Shown here piece after piece: positions 52,546-64,000 of a stretch of DNA of 64,000 nucleotides. Numbering within the stretch: position 1 is the stretch's first letter; the number at the start of each line of letters is the position of its first letter. The DNA comes from Krasilnikovozyma curviuscula. Its lineage: Eukaryota > Basidiomycota > Tremellomycetes > Cystofilobasidiales > Mrakiaceae. The translations under genes and the position numbers were made by a program. The stretch lies in contig MVAQ01000008.1 of NCBI GenBank assembly GCA_014825775.1, positions 62,001 through 126,000 on the forward strand, given 5' to 3'. Below the pieces are notes generated by a model that worked only from the letters and a program-made list of their open reading frames with translations, ran no database searches and was not told the DNA's origin.

Positions 52546-55178
52546 CTAGTCCCTCAAGAGGGCTGTAACAATATTTTCCACCTTCAGATGCCGCAGATCG
52601 GTGTACGTCTGTTTCGAAAAACTAAGGTCAGCGTCGAACAATGAAGCTTAGAGAACCAATTCAGAGATAACATACCTGTCCGCAACCAACAAAAAGGATC
52701 GGCTGGCCCGTCACGTATGTCATGGAAAGCGCTGCTCCAACTTTGTCATCCTAGGGAACAAGATTTATTTGAATATAATATTTTGAGGAACAATTGGTGC
52801 TGGTGAACTCACTATCGTGTCAAACTTGGTCAAAATAATGCCGTCAATACCCCTCTCCTTCCCGCCGGAACTCTTGGTGCCTTCTCTTAGGCTGAGGTCG
52901 AACTTCTTGAGTTGGTCAACGGCCTCATTACCAACCAACGCTTCACCAACGAACACGATCTTATCTGGCGTGTTGACTGTGACAAGTTTACTGAGGGATC
53001 TCATCAGAGGCTCATTGTCCTGCATACGGCCGGCCGTATCAATGAGGACGACGTCGAACTTGTTATCCTTGGCTGATAGACGAAACAATAATGAATCAGT
53101 GAGCTGGAAAAATCGGGATGAAGAAGGAGATTCAAGCTTACCATAGGCAATGGCTTCCTTAGCAATACCAGCAGCATCTTTTCCATACCCACGTTCAAAC
53201 AGCTCAATCTTCTGACTATCACTGACATCGCCAATCTCCTTATTTAACAGCCCTAGATTCTTAACGTGGACTTTGAGTTGTTCGACTGCTCCGCTTCGGA
53301 ACGTGTCGCACGCCGCAATCAGAACCTTCATGTCGTTTTGAAGTAGCCAGAAGCACACTTTGGACAAGTTTGTCGATTTACCGACTCCGTTGACGCCAAT
53401 GAAAACCATCTTGAATGGGTCAGGTGTTGTTACTGAGGTTGAGGATTGTTGTTTTCGCTTGATGGAGAGGAGGATGTCGGTTGAAGTTTTGGGGGTGAGG
53501 ATTCTTGTTATTGACTCTGACAGCGACTTTTTAACTTCCGCTTTCACACCTACCAAAGACCACAAAGCAGTCAATAAAGCAATGAAGGGTATATAAAAAA
53601 GAAGAGGTACTCTTTACTCACTTCCAAAGCTCCCGAGTTTTTTTCCCAGCAGACGATTTTCGACCCCTTGACACAGCGTCGCCGCGATCTCTCTTGCGAC
53701 GTTCTTCTCCATAAGATGCTTCTCCATGGCTTCTAGAATACTAGTGAGTTCTTCTTTCGTGAGCGGTTTTGATCCAGTCAATCTAGAGAAGAAGCTCGAC
53801 ATCATTCCTGTTGCTACAGCCGTCGCACCTGTGCTGGATGACTTGGTTGAGGTACTCGTCGAGATCTGGGCCCTCTCTAAAGCTTTCTCAATCATTTTAT
53901 CTTCATCATCGCTATCGTCCTCCACCGCCAGATCCGCAACAGAGTAGATACCGTCTTTTCCTTTTGAACCCATGGCGCTTTCGTCGAAAATGTCAGCTTT
54001 CTGTTGTGCTGATAGCTTTGTGGGTGTTGAAGTCTCGCCTTCTAATGAAGGTGGTGGTGGTGTACTGAAGTCGAAAGACTCCATCTCTGAGCTTGACACT
54101 GGCTGGTCTCCCCATTTTCGCATGACTTTAGAGGCCGCACCTCCCTTTTTGGACGATTTGACAGGCGAACCTTCCGCTCTGCCAACAGAGACAAGATATA
54201 AGATTTACTGACACACACCGATGTAGACAATTTACTTACTCGGATCCTCCGGGGCTGCTTGGTGCAGGACTCCCAGTTCTGCTCAGCGGTGCTCGCTTTC
54301 CACCCCCAGCTTTTAAACGAGCCTTCAGTGCCTGGACATTTTTCGATATTTCTTCTGCATCCTGAGCTGGACTGACTGCAGGTGATTCAGTTTCCTGTAG
54401 TGTTCTTGTTGGAGCTAGCAACAGACCGTGGTCAGTGGCTCAGCTTTGCGCATACAAGTTGGTAGAAAGACACACTAGATGGAGCAGACCCCTCTTGGAT
54501 CTCCTTCTTCACCGGTACCCACTTTTTTCCAGAGCTTTTCGATCGTTGTGATTCTTCTGCCTTTGTCACTACCTTGTCTACTGTCTTGTCCCATCCTTCA
54601 AATTGGGCGGAGAGGTCCCACTGCAGACTGGACGACAAAGACGGAATAGACAATAAAAATGGCTGATACTTTGCTATGAAGAGCTCTCTGAGTGTCTTGA
54701 GAAGTAGAGGGAGATACGGTAAGGGCAGCAGAGGGTGGTGAGCAGCCTATTCACAGCGAAAAAAGGCCAGCATTCAGCTCTCGAATTCGACCAACGGTAT
54801 GTCGCAAGGACTGATACCTGACTTACAGCAAATATCAGCCCGTTTTCATTATCTCTGCACCATCTCCATCGTCTTCCATCCTTTTCCCAACTTTCAGTGT
54901 CTTCATCCTCCTTTACGACTGACTTCCTCACGTGGGATGCCCCAACCCTACCTTCGATGAGGATTTCTTTCACCAGCTCATTGAGAGGGTTTGAAGGGCC
55001 TGAAGCAAGTTTCTCGAATGCTGGAACATACGAACGAGTCCAAAGAATGGTACCACCTTCGAATCGAGGGACCGGAGGAAAAGGGAAGGAATCCAGAGTG
55101 AGCAAGCTGGCTTGGGACGATGAGTCAGGGAGAAAGCTGCAGCCTACTCTGATGGGATATTGAGAGATGGTCCAACAT
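52546..55178 (-). CDS. SRP101: Signal recognition particle receptor subunit alpha
   Basis: GTPase docking SRP-ribosome complexes at the ER membrane. Exons: 55178-55148 (tentative), 55110-54827, 54746-54476, 54414-54240, 54178-53622, 53549-53142, 53072-52813, 52750-52676 and 52608-52546, about 707 residues. An N-terminal longin/SRX domain ([17 protein letters not shown]), which binds SRP102, is followed by a charged linker ([13 protein letters not shown]). The NG GTPase carries [16 protein letters not shown] (G1), [27 protein letters not shown] (G3), LTKFDTI (G4) and [19 protein letters not shown]. The start MLDHLSI resembles the family N-terminus but needs a 37-nt intron to join, so the first exon is uncertain. 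Confidence 0.92.
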
Positions 55179-55326
55179 CTCCTAGTCCTATCAGTTCCAG
55201 TTTGTTGTGTATCTATTGGAGCTTTGGGTCGGATCCAGTTGATACCCTGCTGCAGCAGTTATCGGCGCGAGGAAACATGTGGAATGGGCTCGAATAAACA
55301 ACATATTATACGACGAATATTTCCAA

Positions 55327-58300
55327 TCAATCACTATCGCTATTTTCGCTAACATCATCTCTACTAACTTCCATTTCACCTGTAAGTTCTCTCACGACAA
55401 CCCTGAGTAGTTCGACAGCGCCAGCACCCTCCTTCTCAAAGTCTAAACCTAAGAACTCTCGAGCGACGTTCTCCGCCACGGCCAGGTTTACTTTATCCTC
55501 GTTAGAAATTGCCATTTCTTGGAGCGGTAGATATTCAAACTTTGAAAGATAAGCGCTAAGAAGGAAACGATGAAATCAGCAAGAGATTCGAATCCGAAAA
55601 TAGTTAACACAAGCACGAACCTGACTTCGAGACTTCGCTGAACAACTTTCTCGGGAACTCCCATAGTTCGGGCCATGGATGCAGCGTGTGAATTTAAGGA
55701 TAAAATTGGCACCAGCCTGAAGAGATGCGTGATCGGCTCAGAGTCGTCTCCCTCCGCGTCGTTGATCATGACCTCCTTCAAAAGGGCAAAAGCATTTAGA
55801 TAGGAAGGAGTTCAAGGGCCATAGCCTATAATGTAACTCACCATAGAAGCAAAGAATAGAGGAAGGTCTTGAGGTAAGATGCCTTTGGTAAACAGCTCGC
55901 TGCATAACGCAACCAACGGTATGTTAATGGGACAGCATCCTGATACAAATCACATCAACTTACTGAAAATGCGTAGCAAAGACGACTTTGGGACAACTTA
56001 GACCTCTATTTAGGAGATTTAAAACGACTCCAGCCAACAATCCGGCGCCATCAGCCGAGATTGTTCCTTTGCCGAATCTACATATAACAAAATAACAGCA
56101 TATGTTTACATTGGCTCTTTGCTGAAGAAGATATGCTTACTCATCGGCAATGATAAGAGAACGCTCGGTACAATTACGGAGCGCATAGCTGATTTGTGAT
56201 AGATCAATCATAAATGATGACTGAGCCTGCAGTAGTGGTCAAGTAACATTTCTAAGAGACCATAAGGAAAGGAGTGGAATCACCTACCTTTGAAACGCTC
56301 TCTCTGGTTTGAAGTCGAGTAAAGATCTTGTCACAAACTCCGAGTGTCGACGATTGGCATGGGACGAAGCAACCGATCTGAGCCCTACCAATAACGTAGA
56401 GAGTGGTAATAAGCTCAAAAGCCATTTTGGATTTTAGATATGCCTGATTACATGTAAACAATCAAAGCAACTTGTTTAGCATAAACTGTCTTTCCAGAAC
56501 CATTCGAACCAGTAAGCTGCCAAACACGATTGACGCATGTCAGTCCACATACCTCCTACTTATGGGGGATTAGACCTACAATTATAATGCTGCTGTTGTT
56601 GACGGAGTTTGTAGATTTCTCAGATGACTGGTCCACACCAATGTCTACGTCCATCTCTGTGCCGTCTTTGATGCCTCTACCACCAAAGAGCAGCGTGGAG
56701 TTTGGAATGTAGGCTTCAACAGTTTGTTCTTGAATAGGATGACTAGAAAAAAAAAAGTGAAATAATGTTAAGCCTGTGGAAGTGGGGAATTACGAGATTT
56801 CGTACCGGCCGTTGTTTATTTGGATCACATTTTCCTCGACCATCAGAGGTTTGGTGTAGTCCCACCTCTTTGCAGCATCCGCGAAAGAAATCAAACTGTA
56901 TACTTTCAACCCTTCAGAGTCTACTAGAAGGAGAGGTAGGAAATAGAAAGAATCACTTGCCAGTCGAGTTCAGCACAGAGATTGACCACCTTCAACATAA
57001 TTTCTTCATGCTTTAAGACTGACTGGGCTAGATTGTGAACAATTTCAATCTCTCGGTCGGTGATATGACTGTCGATGTCTCCAATGTGCTGGTCCAAATC
57101 TAAAGTGTAATCGAATGAGAGTCAGAACAATCCGATGACTGGTGAAGCCAATATTAGTGTAGCGCACCGAACATCTTCTGATTCTTGAAGTACACCCTCA
57201 ACCTATGAAATCATCCTGGTTAGCAACTGCGTGACACCAAGACGTTGATCTCCAACCAAAGCTCACTCCGAGTTGAACTACCAAGGTGAAGTTTCTATAA
57301 GTCTCGACGCCTGCAGGCTGAATTTTGAAAATCGACAGACCTGAAACGACCAGCCCTCAATGACTTCATAGTCATATTCGCCATTCCATGTTTCAACCAT
57401 TTCAGCAGCAATCAAAAATCCCAACTGAGGGAAGTAGACGACATTCAATGTTGACACAATTCCTTCATCTTTGATCTCTTCAACAACTTGAAGAGCGACT
57501 CGAGCCTGAGAAATGGAGTTTGCTCAGTAAACGGAAATGTCCAATGACAAGAGGACGGCGTACGAGTAAATCTTCCAAACCTGCGAACAATCGCTTCATC
57601 TCGTCTAAATTGTGATCAACTCCCGCGCGACAGCAAATGCGTCCTTCAAGCTTTGATTCATCCCAATCGATCTGAGAACAAAATAATCAGGGATGTGTTT
57701 CCACTTCCGCGACAAAACTGACTCCACCTACAATACGATTGATTTCCTGACCTACTTCGGTGAGCTCTTCGACGTCCAATTCCTTTTGAAGCTGTAATCA
57801 CAACAGAACACAATATCGATCAGGGTATAACTTTAGGCAGATACTTAAAAAATTTTGGAACTCACATTTTGAAGCAGTTCGGTTCTAGCACCTCCAGTCA
57901 ACTCCAGCGACGACTCGCGGATCATGACGGCGTGAAACGCAAACTTCAGATTGAAATGAATGTGATCCTGTCACTCATACCACACTAGAATACATAATGA
58001 TGCGGTGCTACTTACTTCCATTAATCCTTTCCAATCTACCGCCCTGCTTCTGCCTTGACGAATTCTCTTCAGCCTGCCGACAACATCTCCAAGCTGCTTT
58101 AAATGATCTTTGATTCCTTTCACAGTCACATCATTGTCCGTTCGAGCCAGGAACGAGACCACATCGTGTCGTGCAGATATCTCTGGGATTGAGAGGAGTG
58201 GGCGGAGGAACCAAGACTTGAGAAGACGAGCACCGAGTGGGGTTTTCGTAGTGTTGAGCAACGCTGAAGAAGAGGAAATTATTAAATACACATAACAGAA

Positions 58301-59715
58301 GAGAGTGGAACTCCATCTCACAGAACAAAGAAAAGCTATCTTTCATGACTGACGATGAATGGATATATCCATGCTCCTCGTGCTCAAAAATCTGTAATAC
58401 GCTGTTGAGATGGAAAGAAACCGACCGAAAGAGCAGTGTTACCCTGTTGTTGAGCCACACCAAGAGAAGATAAACGGCGAAAGGTAGCCACGAGAGGGAG
58501 CAAACCTAAGAGAGTCTTCGTTCACCTGCATATAGCTCGTTCTGCAACAGCAAAATTGTGAAAGTCATCAGGGACAAGGAATCGTGTACGAACACACTTA
58601 CTGAAACTTACAGAGAGATAGTTTCAATCCGTTTCAAACTAACTGCTTCATCGTCCATGGTTCTGAATTGTCCGAGTGCATTGGCTCGAGCGATGTATGC
58701 AAGCAAACAACCCGTAGCGCCAACCAAGAGTCTCTTTTCTAACGAGAGAAAGTTTAGGATCTGTATTTCTTTCCAATCTTTTGATAGGAAGTTCCTCAGT
58801 GAGAGTCTAACAATGTTCATGTGCATGAGAAGTTGAAACGTACGAAGATGTTCAGTGTTGTTTTCTTCGTCGCGGCTTTTGTTTCCGTACGATATTGTGG
58901 ATCCAGAGACGGATCCGTTGAAGCTATTTTGTGTTTCCAGGTATTCTGGGAGTTGGAGATTGAGCAGTCGCGCTCGGCTAGTTTCGTATGCGAATTCTAG
59001 AAGGGGTACGGGGTAGAGTTGGTGGTCAGTAGGTTACAAAGGATGAAACGGGAAACTTTTTACCTTTCTGTGGCCTGATTTGAAAACTTGTTTCTTTCTC
59101 GTCACCTGATAGCACCAAAGAAGAGACGACGTAGGCGTCTAAACAGTTCAAGCCTAGACAAACTTCGCAGGACTCACAATATCTTTTGGCCACTTCGATC
59201 AACTCTTCCTCAGCTCTTGAATTTACAAGAACAAGATCAGGTTTAAGCTGCTCGAGCACTTTCGACCAAGCGAAAGAGCGTTTTGATCAGATCTGTGTTC
59301 CTCTCGCTCATCGGGCTGGAGCTCACGGGTCAAAGCCAAGTCAAAATGAGAGCTATCTGCCAGGTCTTCCATGACATTCAGGACTGAGGTCCCAGTTTCT
59401 AGAGATGCAGCTGCAATCATGGACTTTGGAGTCGACATGATGACAAGGAGACACTAAGAAATACGTGAAGCAGCGAATTTCAGGTCCTCCAACACCCACC
59501 AAGACTTTCAATCCAAACAGGGCACTCACAGCATTCTTTTCATCTTCCCCGTAGTCTTCTTGGATTTGGCTGTCGTTTTCATGATCGCATCCATCATCTT
59601 GTTCTTGGCCCCGAGATCCTGTAACATCCTCTATCGAGTGAGTTTCAGGCTGGGAGTTGAAGGTGACATCTCTGGATAGCCTGGGCTTCTTGGATGGGGT
59701 GGAAGGATTCTCCAT
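55327..59715 (-). CDS. MSH5: Meiotic MutS homologue MSH5
   Basis: Partner of MSH4 in a clamp that stabilises recombination intermediates and promotes crossovers. It has no mismatch repair role. Checked exons: 59715-59530, 59453-59327, 59258-59064, 58996-58844, 58768-58612, 58541-58506, 58401-58322 and 58263-58016, with further exons to a stop at 55327. The N-terminus is basic and hydrophilic (STPSKKPRLSRD). VMEDLADSSHFDL, QVNEDSLSVLQIFEHE and KTPLGARLLKSWFLRPL are typical of the connector and core domains. The ATPase has Walker A GSNGSGKT, CDKIFTRLQTRESVSK, SFMIDLSQISYAL, Walker B LIIADEFGKGT and VFATHFHELF. The IFTR and SFMIDL blocks point to MSH5 rather than MSH4 or MSH2. The C-terminal acidic tail ends DVSENSDSD. 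Confidence 0.92.
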
Positions 59716-59892
59716 TCTCGATTTCTGTTTCTACATCCGATGAGGGACGGGAAGAAGCAGGAGAGGCGTTGCTCGAGTCGCTTCACGTGGATGATTTTTT
59801 GACATTTGAGTGACGCGCTTTTCACTTTTCTAAAGATGATCGATCTGTGCAATGCAACGACATTCTATACAAATCTTGCAAGGTATCCTATA

Positions 59893-61875
59893 TCACTTGG
59901 TCCCAGCTTGAACGAGCTCAGCGATATGAGCTGCCATGTCGTACCCACAGATTTCATCAATGGTGAGCTTTCCGGCAGCCAACGCAATACGTTGCTGGGC
60001 TTCAGCTGATGGAAAGCATTGATCAGTGCCATATCGTATGTCATGGCCTCAGTGGTAGGACTTACGCAAGCTTGTGAATCCAATTCGAGCTTGATTGGGG
60101 AATGAGAAAGAACTCAGAGTCAGCAGCGCTACAAGGAGACTAATTCAGATGCAGAAAATGTACCATTGATATCCTCCGTAGCTAATTTATTAGAACCAGA
60201 GAGCATGACCAGGTGAGTCGTCATTCAATAATTGCTCACACTCAAAGTGAAAGTAAACTCACCAGCGAGAGAAGCCGCTTGAACCTTTGTTGCTCTATCA
60301 TACCTCACCTTCTCATACAGCTTTAATCCAGCCTCCACATCGTTCGTAAAGCCGTACTCTGGAGAGAAGATGAGTCCAAGCGCCGCTGCGTCTTCGATGG
60401 CCTGACATGCGCCTTGTGATTGGTTTGGTAACATAGGGTGGGCGGCGTCACCTAGGATCGCCGTTCGACCTTTGACCCAGTGCTGTAGGACAAACAAAAC
60501 AAAGATTGTTAACCTTTGGCTCAGTTAGGAAATCGAACTCATAATGAAAGGCGAACAGAGTAAGGTTGATGGATCCACATCCTCCATGGTTGACTATAAA
60601 CCACAGGTTAAAATCCAAATTGAGCATGAGCCCCAACGACTAAGTGACATGGCAAGTGGTGTACTCACCGGTCAATTGTGTGACTCAAAAGCTTGAAAAG
60701 CTTCGGATCAATTTGAGGATTAGGAAGTGTATACGGCTGGAGAAGTTCTTCGACGGACGCCTCTTTTACCACAAACCCTTCTTCATGCTGATTGCCCAAT
60801 TCAGCCTGGAAATTGCCAATATGTTAATTATTAGCTGGTGAGTTGATTAGACAAAGGAAGAAAACAGCGCAGTATCACTCACAGGGTGGAAGATGTAGAG
60901 CGAGAGCAGCTCATTGTCATGGCAACCTCCCATGACGATTTTGAAGTATTGATGAACACCTTGACTAGATGGAATGGCTAAAATGTTAGACGAAGAGAGG
61001 CAGGGCATCAAAGGATCCGATTCTCACTCACGTTTCCGAACCTCCCCAGTATTCAAGCGCATTGTTTTCGAGGTAGTTGTTCAGACCGTACTTCTCGATG
61101 TCAGCTTTGGTGACGTTACAGCGGTAACAGCTGAGATTCGCAGGCTTCATTTCAGGAACCACTCCAATCGCTTCTCGGATTTTCGACTAGACGAGAGCGA
61201 ATGGGAATCGATGAGAATGTGCATGGCCAAGAGAAGGAACACATGACTTACTCGGACGCCATCGGATCCAATGATAAGATCGACCTTGGTTACATTACCG
61301 TTTGAGAAGGTGATTTCGCCGTTTTCCACGTCGTACTGCACTGCAGTGTGGAAAGTAACAAGCTTGGCTGGAGTTCCAGCTCCCTCTGCCGATGTCGCGG
61401 TATTGAGCAGTAGACTGTGAATGTCAACTCTATGGAACATGTAGTAGTCGATTCCGAAGCGTTCGAAGTAGTCGTTCAGAGTGTAGGTGGAAAGCACGTC
61501 CCCAGTCTTGTAGTCGTGCATGATGAGACGTTCGAGCTTGGTTGGGTGACCTTTAAAGATGTCTACATCCCAGCTTTGGAGAAGTTTACCACCATCTGGG
61601 TAGCAAGAGAGCTTAGTAAAGAAACTACCCGTAAATCCAGCGCGACGGAACGTACTGGCAGCGACAGAAATAGAGGCACCGACCTCGAGACTGTAGTCTC
61701 CACGCTCGTAAACCGTGACAATGTGACCCTGCCTTCTCATTGAGATAGCAGCACTGTATATGACAAAGCAGATACGTTAGAAGCACGCACAGTCCGAAGA
61801 ATCGTACGCTGGACCTCACCTCAGACCGCCAATTCCTCCTCCTATGATAGCGACGTGAAGGGGTGTAAAAGTCAT
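59893..61875 (-). CDS. FAD-dependent monooxygenase, salicylate hydroxylase-like
   Basis: Class A flavoprotein hydroxylase using NAD(P)H and O2 on an aromatic or similar substrate. Exons include 61875-61820, 61753-61252, 61186-61032 and 60964-60883, continuing to the stop at 59893. The FAD-binding Rossmann start HVAIIGGGIGGLSAAI is split by intron 1. The DG motif appears as LIIGSDGVRSKIREA, and the second FAD motif as AILGDAAHPMLPNQSQG followed by AIEDAAALG. The C-terminal helix EAQQRIALAAGKLTIDEI is also characteristic of fungal members. No signal peptide, so probably cytosolic. Start codons of this gene and the next MFS gene are 255 bp apart and divergent, suggesting one regulated catabolic pair. 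The exact substrate cannot be read from sequence. Confidence 0.88.
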
Positions 61876-61955
61876 TATTATTCACTGCTTCACAATTGTG
61901 CTTAGGGCGATGGGCGTAGTGAGCAACTTGATCTGAAAGCAGAGAAATTAGAATT

Positions 61956-61962
61956 TATATAT
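61956..61962. promoter_or_regulatory. TATATAT in divergent promoter
   Basis: Symmetric TATATAT about 80 bp upstream of the monooxygenase ATG and 170 bp upstream of the MFS ATG, in their shared intergenic region. Core-promoter role inferred. Confidence 0.35.
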
Positions 61963-62130
61963 CACGGTCTTGAGCCGTGTGATGTGGCAAACGGATATCA
62001 AGGATTGCACGGGGAGATAAAGGATTGGAAAACAAAAGTAAACAAAAATCAATATCCAAATCATTTCTGTAGACATTTTCCCGGGGATGCTCACCAGCGA
62101 CTACTTTCACTGGTCGGAGGGAACCTCGGG

Positions 62131-64000
62131 ATGGATTCTGACCCTAAAGTGGGAAACACCAAGGATTTGGGATTGATACCATTCCCAAAATACCTGAGGT
62201 ACGACCCTGAGAATCCGCCCAAATTTTCACTTGCTTTGAATGGTACAGGCTCTCGCTCCCTCTGTCTTTCAACACAGACCTAATGCGTCTTCCTTTCAGT
62301 CTTTTTCGGGATAGGAGCAACAGTGACCGTTGCGAACCTCTACTACAACCGTACGTCGCCACGCACCTATCCTTCTTTCGATCGTGATTGCTCTTGCTCA
62401 CTTATTTGCGCTCATTTGTTTCGGGTCACAGAATCAATCTTGGTAGAACTCGCACAGGGGTTCTCAGTATCAGACGAAGAGATCTCCCAAGTCGCTACGT
62501 TGACTCAGGTTGGCTACGCCCTCGGCATTCTCTTTGTCAGTCCGCTTGGTGACTTGGTGCCTCGAAGGGCTCTCATCCTGGTAGCTTCAGCCGTATCCTG
62601 TGTGCTGAGTGTCGGACTGGCTCTCTCAAAAACGGTGCTACAATTTAAAATCATCAGTTTCTTCGCTGGAGTCTGCAACGGTGCGTTGTTTTGGATTAAA
62701 GACCCTTCCTTCTCAAGTCGTCGCTGATCTTTTTCTAACATTTCCAACATACAGTTGCAGCACAGATTCTGATTCCTCTTACTGGTGATCTCGCACCAGC
62801 GCATCGTCGTTCAGCCGCTATTTCCATCACTTGGTCTGGCCTTTTGATTGGCCAACTTATCAGTCGTGTCATCGCAGGAATCATCGCAGCTTACGTTTCA
62901 TGGAGATATGTCTACTATATGGCATTGGGTCTTCAAGGTTCCGTGTTGAGTAAGTGACTCCCAACGATTATCGAATGGTCTGATGCCGCTCTGACTGTTT
63001 CTCAGTCGTGATGTGGTTCGTTCTGCCCGATTATCCCAGCAAAAACGTCGGGCTTACTTACTTGGGCATCGTCAGTCCATATCCTTGCGGGTTTACTTTG
63101 TTTTGATAGCACGCCCATTTTGCTGACACCGAACGTCCTTGTAACAGCTCAAATCGATCTTGTCCTATATCCCCAAATACCCGGTTCTTATACAGACATG
63201 CATCATCTCAGCTCTCTCTGGAAGTGTCTTTTCTGGTTACTGGACAGTGTTGACGTTCCTCTTGACCGACGTCTATAGGTCAGTCGCATTCAGATTAAGA
63301 ACATCTGAAACTTTAGATCCTGATACGCGTCTATTCACCAGCTACAATTCCTTAGATATTGGTCTGTTTGGTATTGCTGGACTTGCTGGTATCTGTTCTG
63401 CTCCATGTAAGCTTCCTCGGCTCATTCTGCGTCGTTCCAGCAATTCATCATTTCATCTTGCGATAGTCATCGGAAAATTAATGGATCGCCTCCTTCCCTG
63501 GGTGGGACAAGCAACCGCCCTCCTCCTCCAACTCATCATCATGGTCATCGCTCTCACATCTGCCAAGCTCAGCGTTGTAGCGATAGTCATTGTCTGCTTC
63601 ACGCTCGACGTTGGATTGCAGGTCGGTTCAGTCGCATGCGCGACGAGGGTGTATAGCTTAGACGCAGCTGGAAGATCGCGGTTGAATGCTGTTCTCGTGC
63701 TGAGTGTGTTTTTGGGGCAAATTATGGGAACTGCGGTCCAAAGTAAAGTGAGTGGCATTTGAATATAGAGATTAGTGATCCCGTCGATGATGATGGTTAA
63801 CAGTTTTAATACTTTAACATAGCTATACTCCACTGGAGGATGGTATGCTAACTCGGGGTTTGCAGTTGGCTGCTTAGGACTTGCGATGGTGGCACTATTC
63901 ATCAGGTACATCCGACTTAAATAACCCCGACAATGCTCGTTCTTCAAGCTGACCCACTTGCGTTCACTTTAATTACAGAGGACCACATGCAACTGGTTGG
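62131..64000 (+). CDS. MFS transporter (partial, 3' end outside window)
   Basis: Major facilitator with bacterial-like arabinose-efflux/YybF-type resemblance. Exons: 62131-62242, 62300-62350, 62432-62680, 62755-62949, 63006-63070, 63148-63278, 63342-63406, 63467-63747, 63823-63905 and 63979->64000, all in phase. The start MDSDPKVGNTKDLGLIPFP opens a short cytosolic tail. VTVANLYYNQSILVELAQGF forms helix 1 and its loop. VSPLGDLVPRRALIL is the signature loop 2-3, LAPAHRRSAAISITWSG the conserved helix-4/5 region, and QATALLLQLIIM and RSRLNAVLVLSVFLGQ belong to the C-terminal half. The remaining tail after RGPHATGW is off the window. The divergent neighbour is an FAD monooxygenase, so transport of its substrate or product is a reasonable guess. 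Confidence 0.88.

Overview
The window is a gene-dense, intron-rich piece of a fungal nuclear genome. Nearly every gene is cut by many short GT-AG introns (roughly 45-90 nt). Microexons are common, and protein families such as CTF4/SepB, YAE1, NUC1, fungal Zn2Cys6 regulators, OPT transporters and the class II phosphodiesterase PDE1 are present. Intron density, moderate GC and tiny exons fit a basidiomycete, most likely a tremellomycete (Cryptococcus/Kwoniella-like). That placement is inference. All gene models were spliced by eye using reading frame and family resemblance, so exon edges may be off by a base or two. 'M' at a reported start means a real ATG unless stated.

Left part (1-15.4 kb): V-ATPase subunit H (minus, runs off the left edge), a drug/H+ antiporter-like MFS transporter (plus), mitochondrial nuclease NUC1 (minus), then a possible catabolic module made of a Zn2Cys6 regulator (minus), a nitrilase/cyanide-hydratase-type enzyme (minus) and a divergently transcribed MFS transporter (plus). 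YAE1 (plus) follows.

Middle (15.5-44 kb): a large ABCC/YCF1-type ABC transporter (minus), a zinc-finger-like protein (minus), a tentative small gene (plus), a 17-exon oligopeptide transporter (minus), cAMP phosphodiesterase PDE1 (minus), a secreted rhamnogalacturonan acetylesterase (plus), a Dabb-barrel protein (minus), an ABHD4/5-CLD1-like hydrolase (minus), cytochrome oxidase subunit COX5 (minus; one of its two long introns may hold a C/D snoRNA) and a GFO/IDH/MocA oxidoreductase (plus).

Right part (44-64 kb): a Ser/Pro-rich protein of unknown function (plus), the replisome hub CTF4 (plus, with a GC-AG intron and an MCB-like box upstream), SRP receptor alpha SRP101 (minus), meiotic MSH5 (minus), and a divergent pair of an FAD monooxygenase (minus) and an MFS transporter (plus, runs off the right edge).

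Most genes are ordinary housekeeping or transport functions. I found no CRISPR, rRNA, confident tRNA or transposon. The observations most worth checking are the regulator-nitrilase-transporter module, the monooxygenase/MFS pair, a candidate intronic snoRNA, two suspected single-base frame lesions, and extreme microexons. I did not find clear evidence of a wholly new system.
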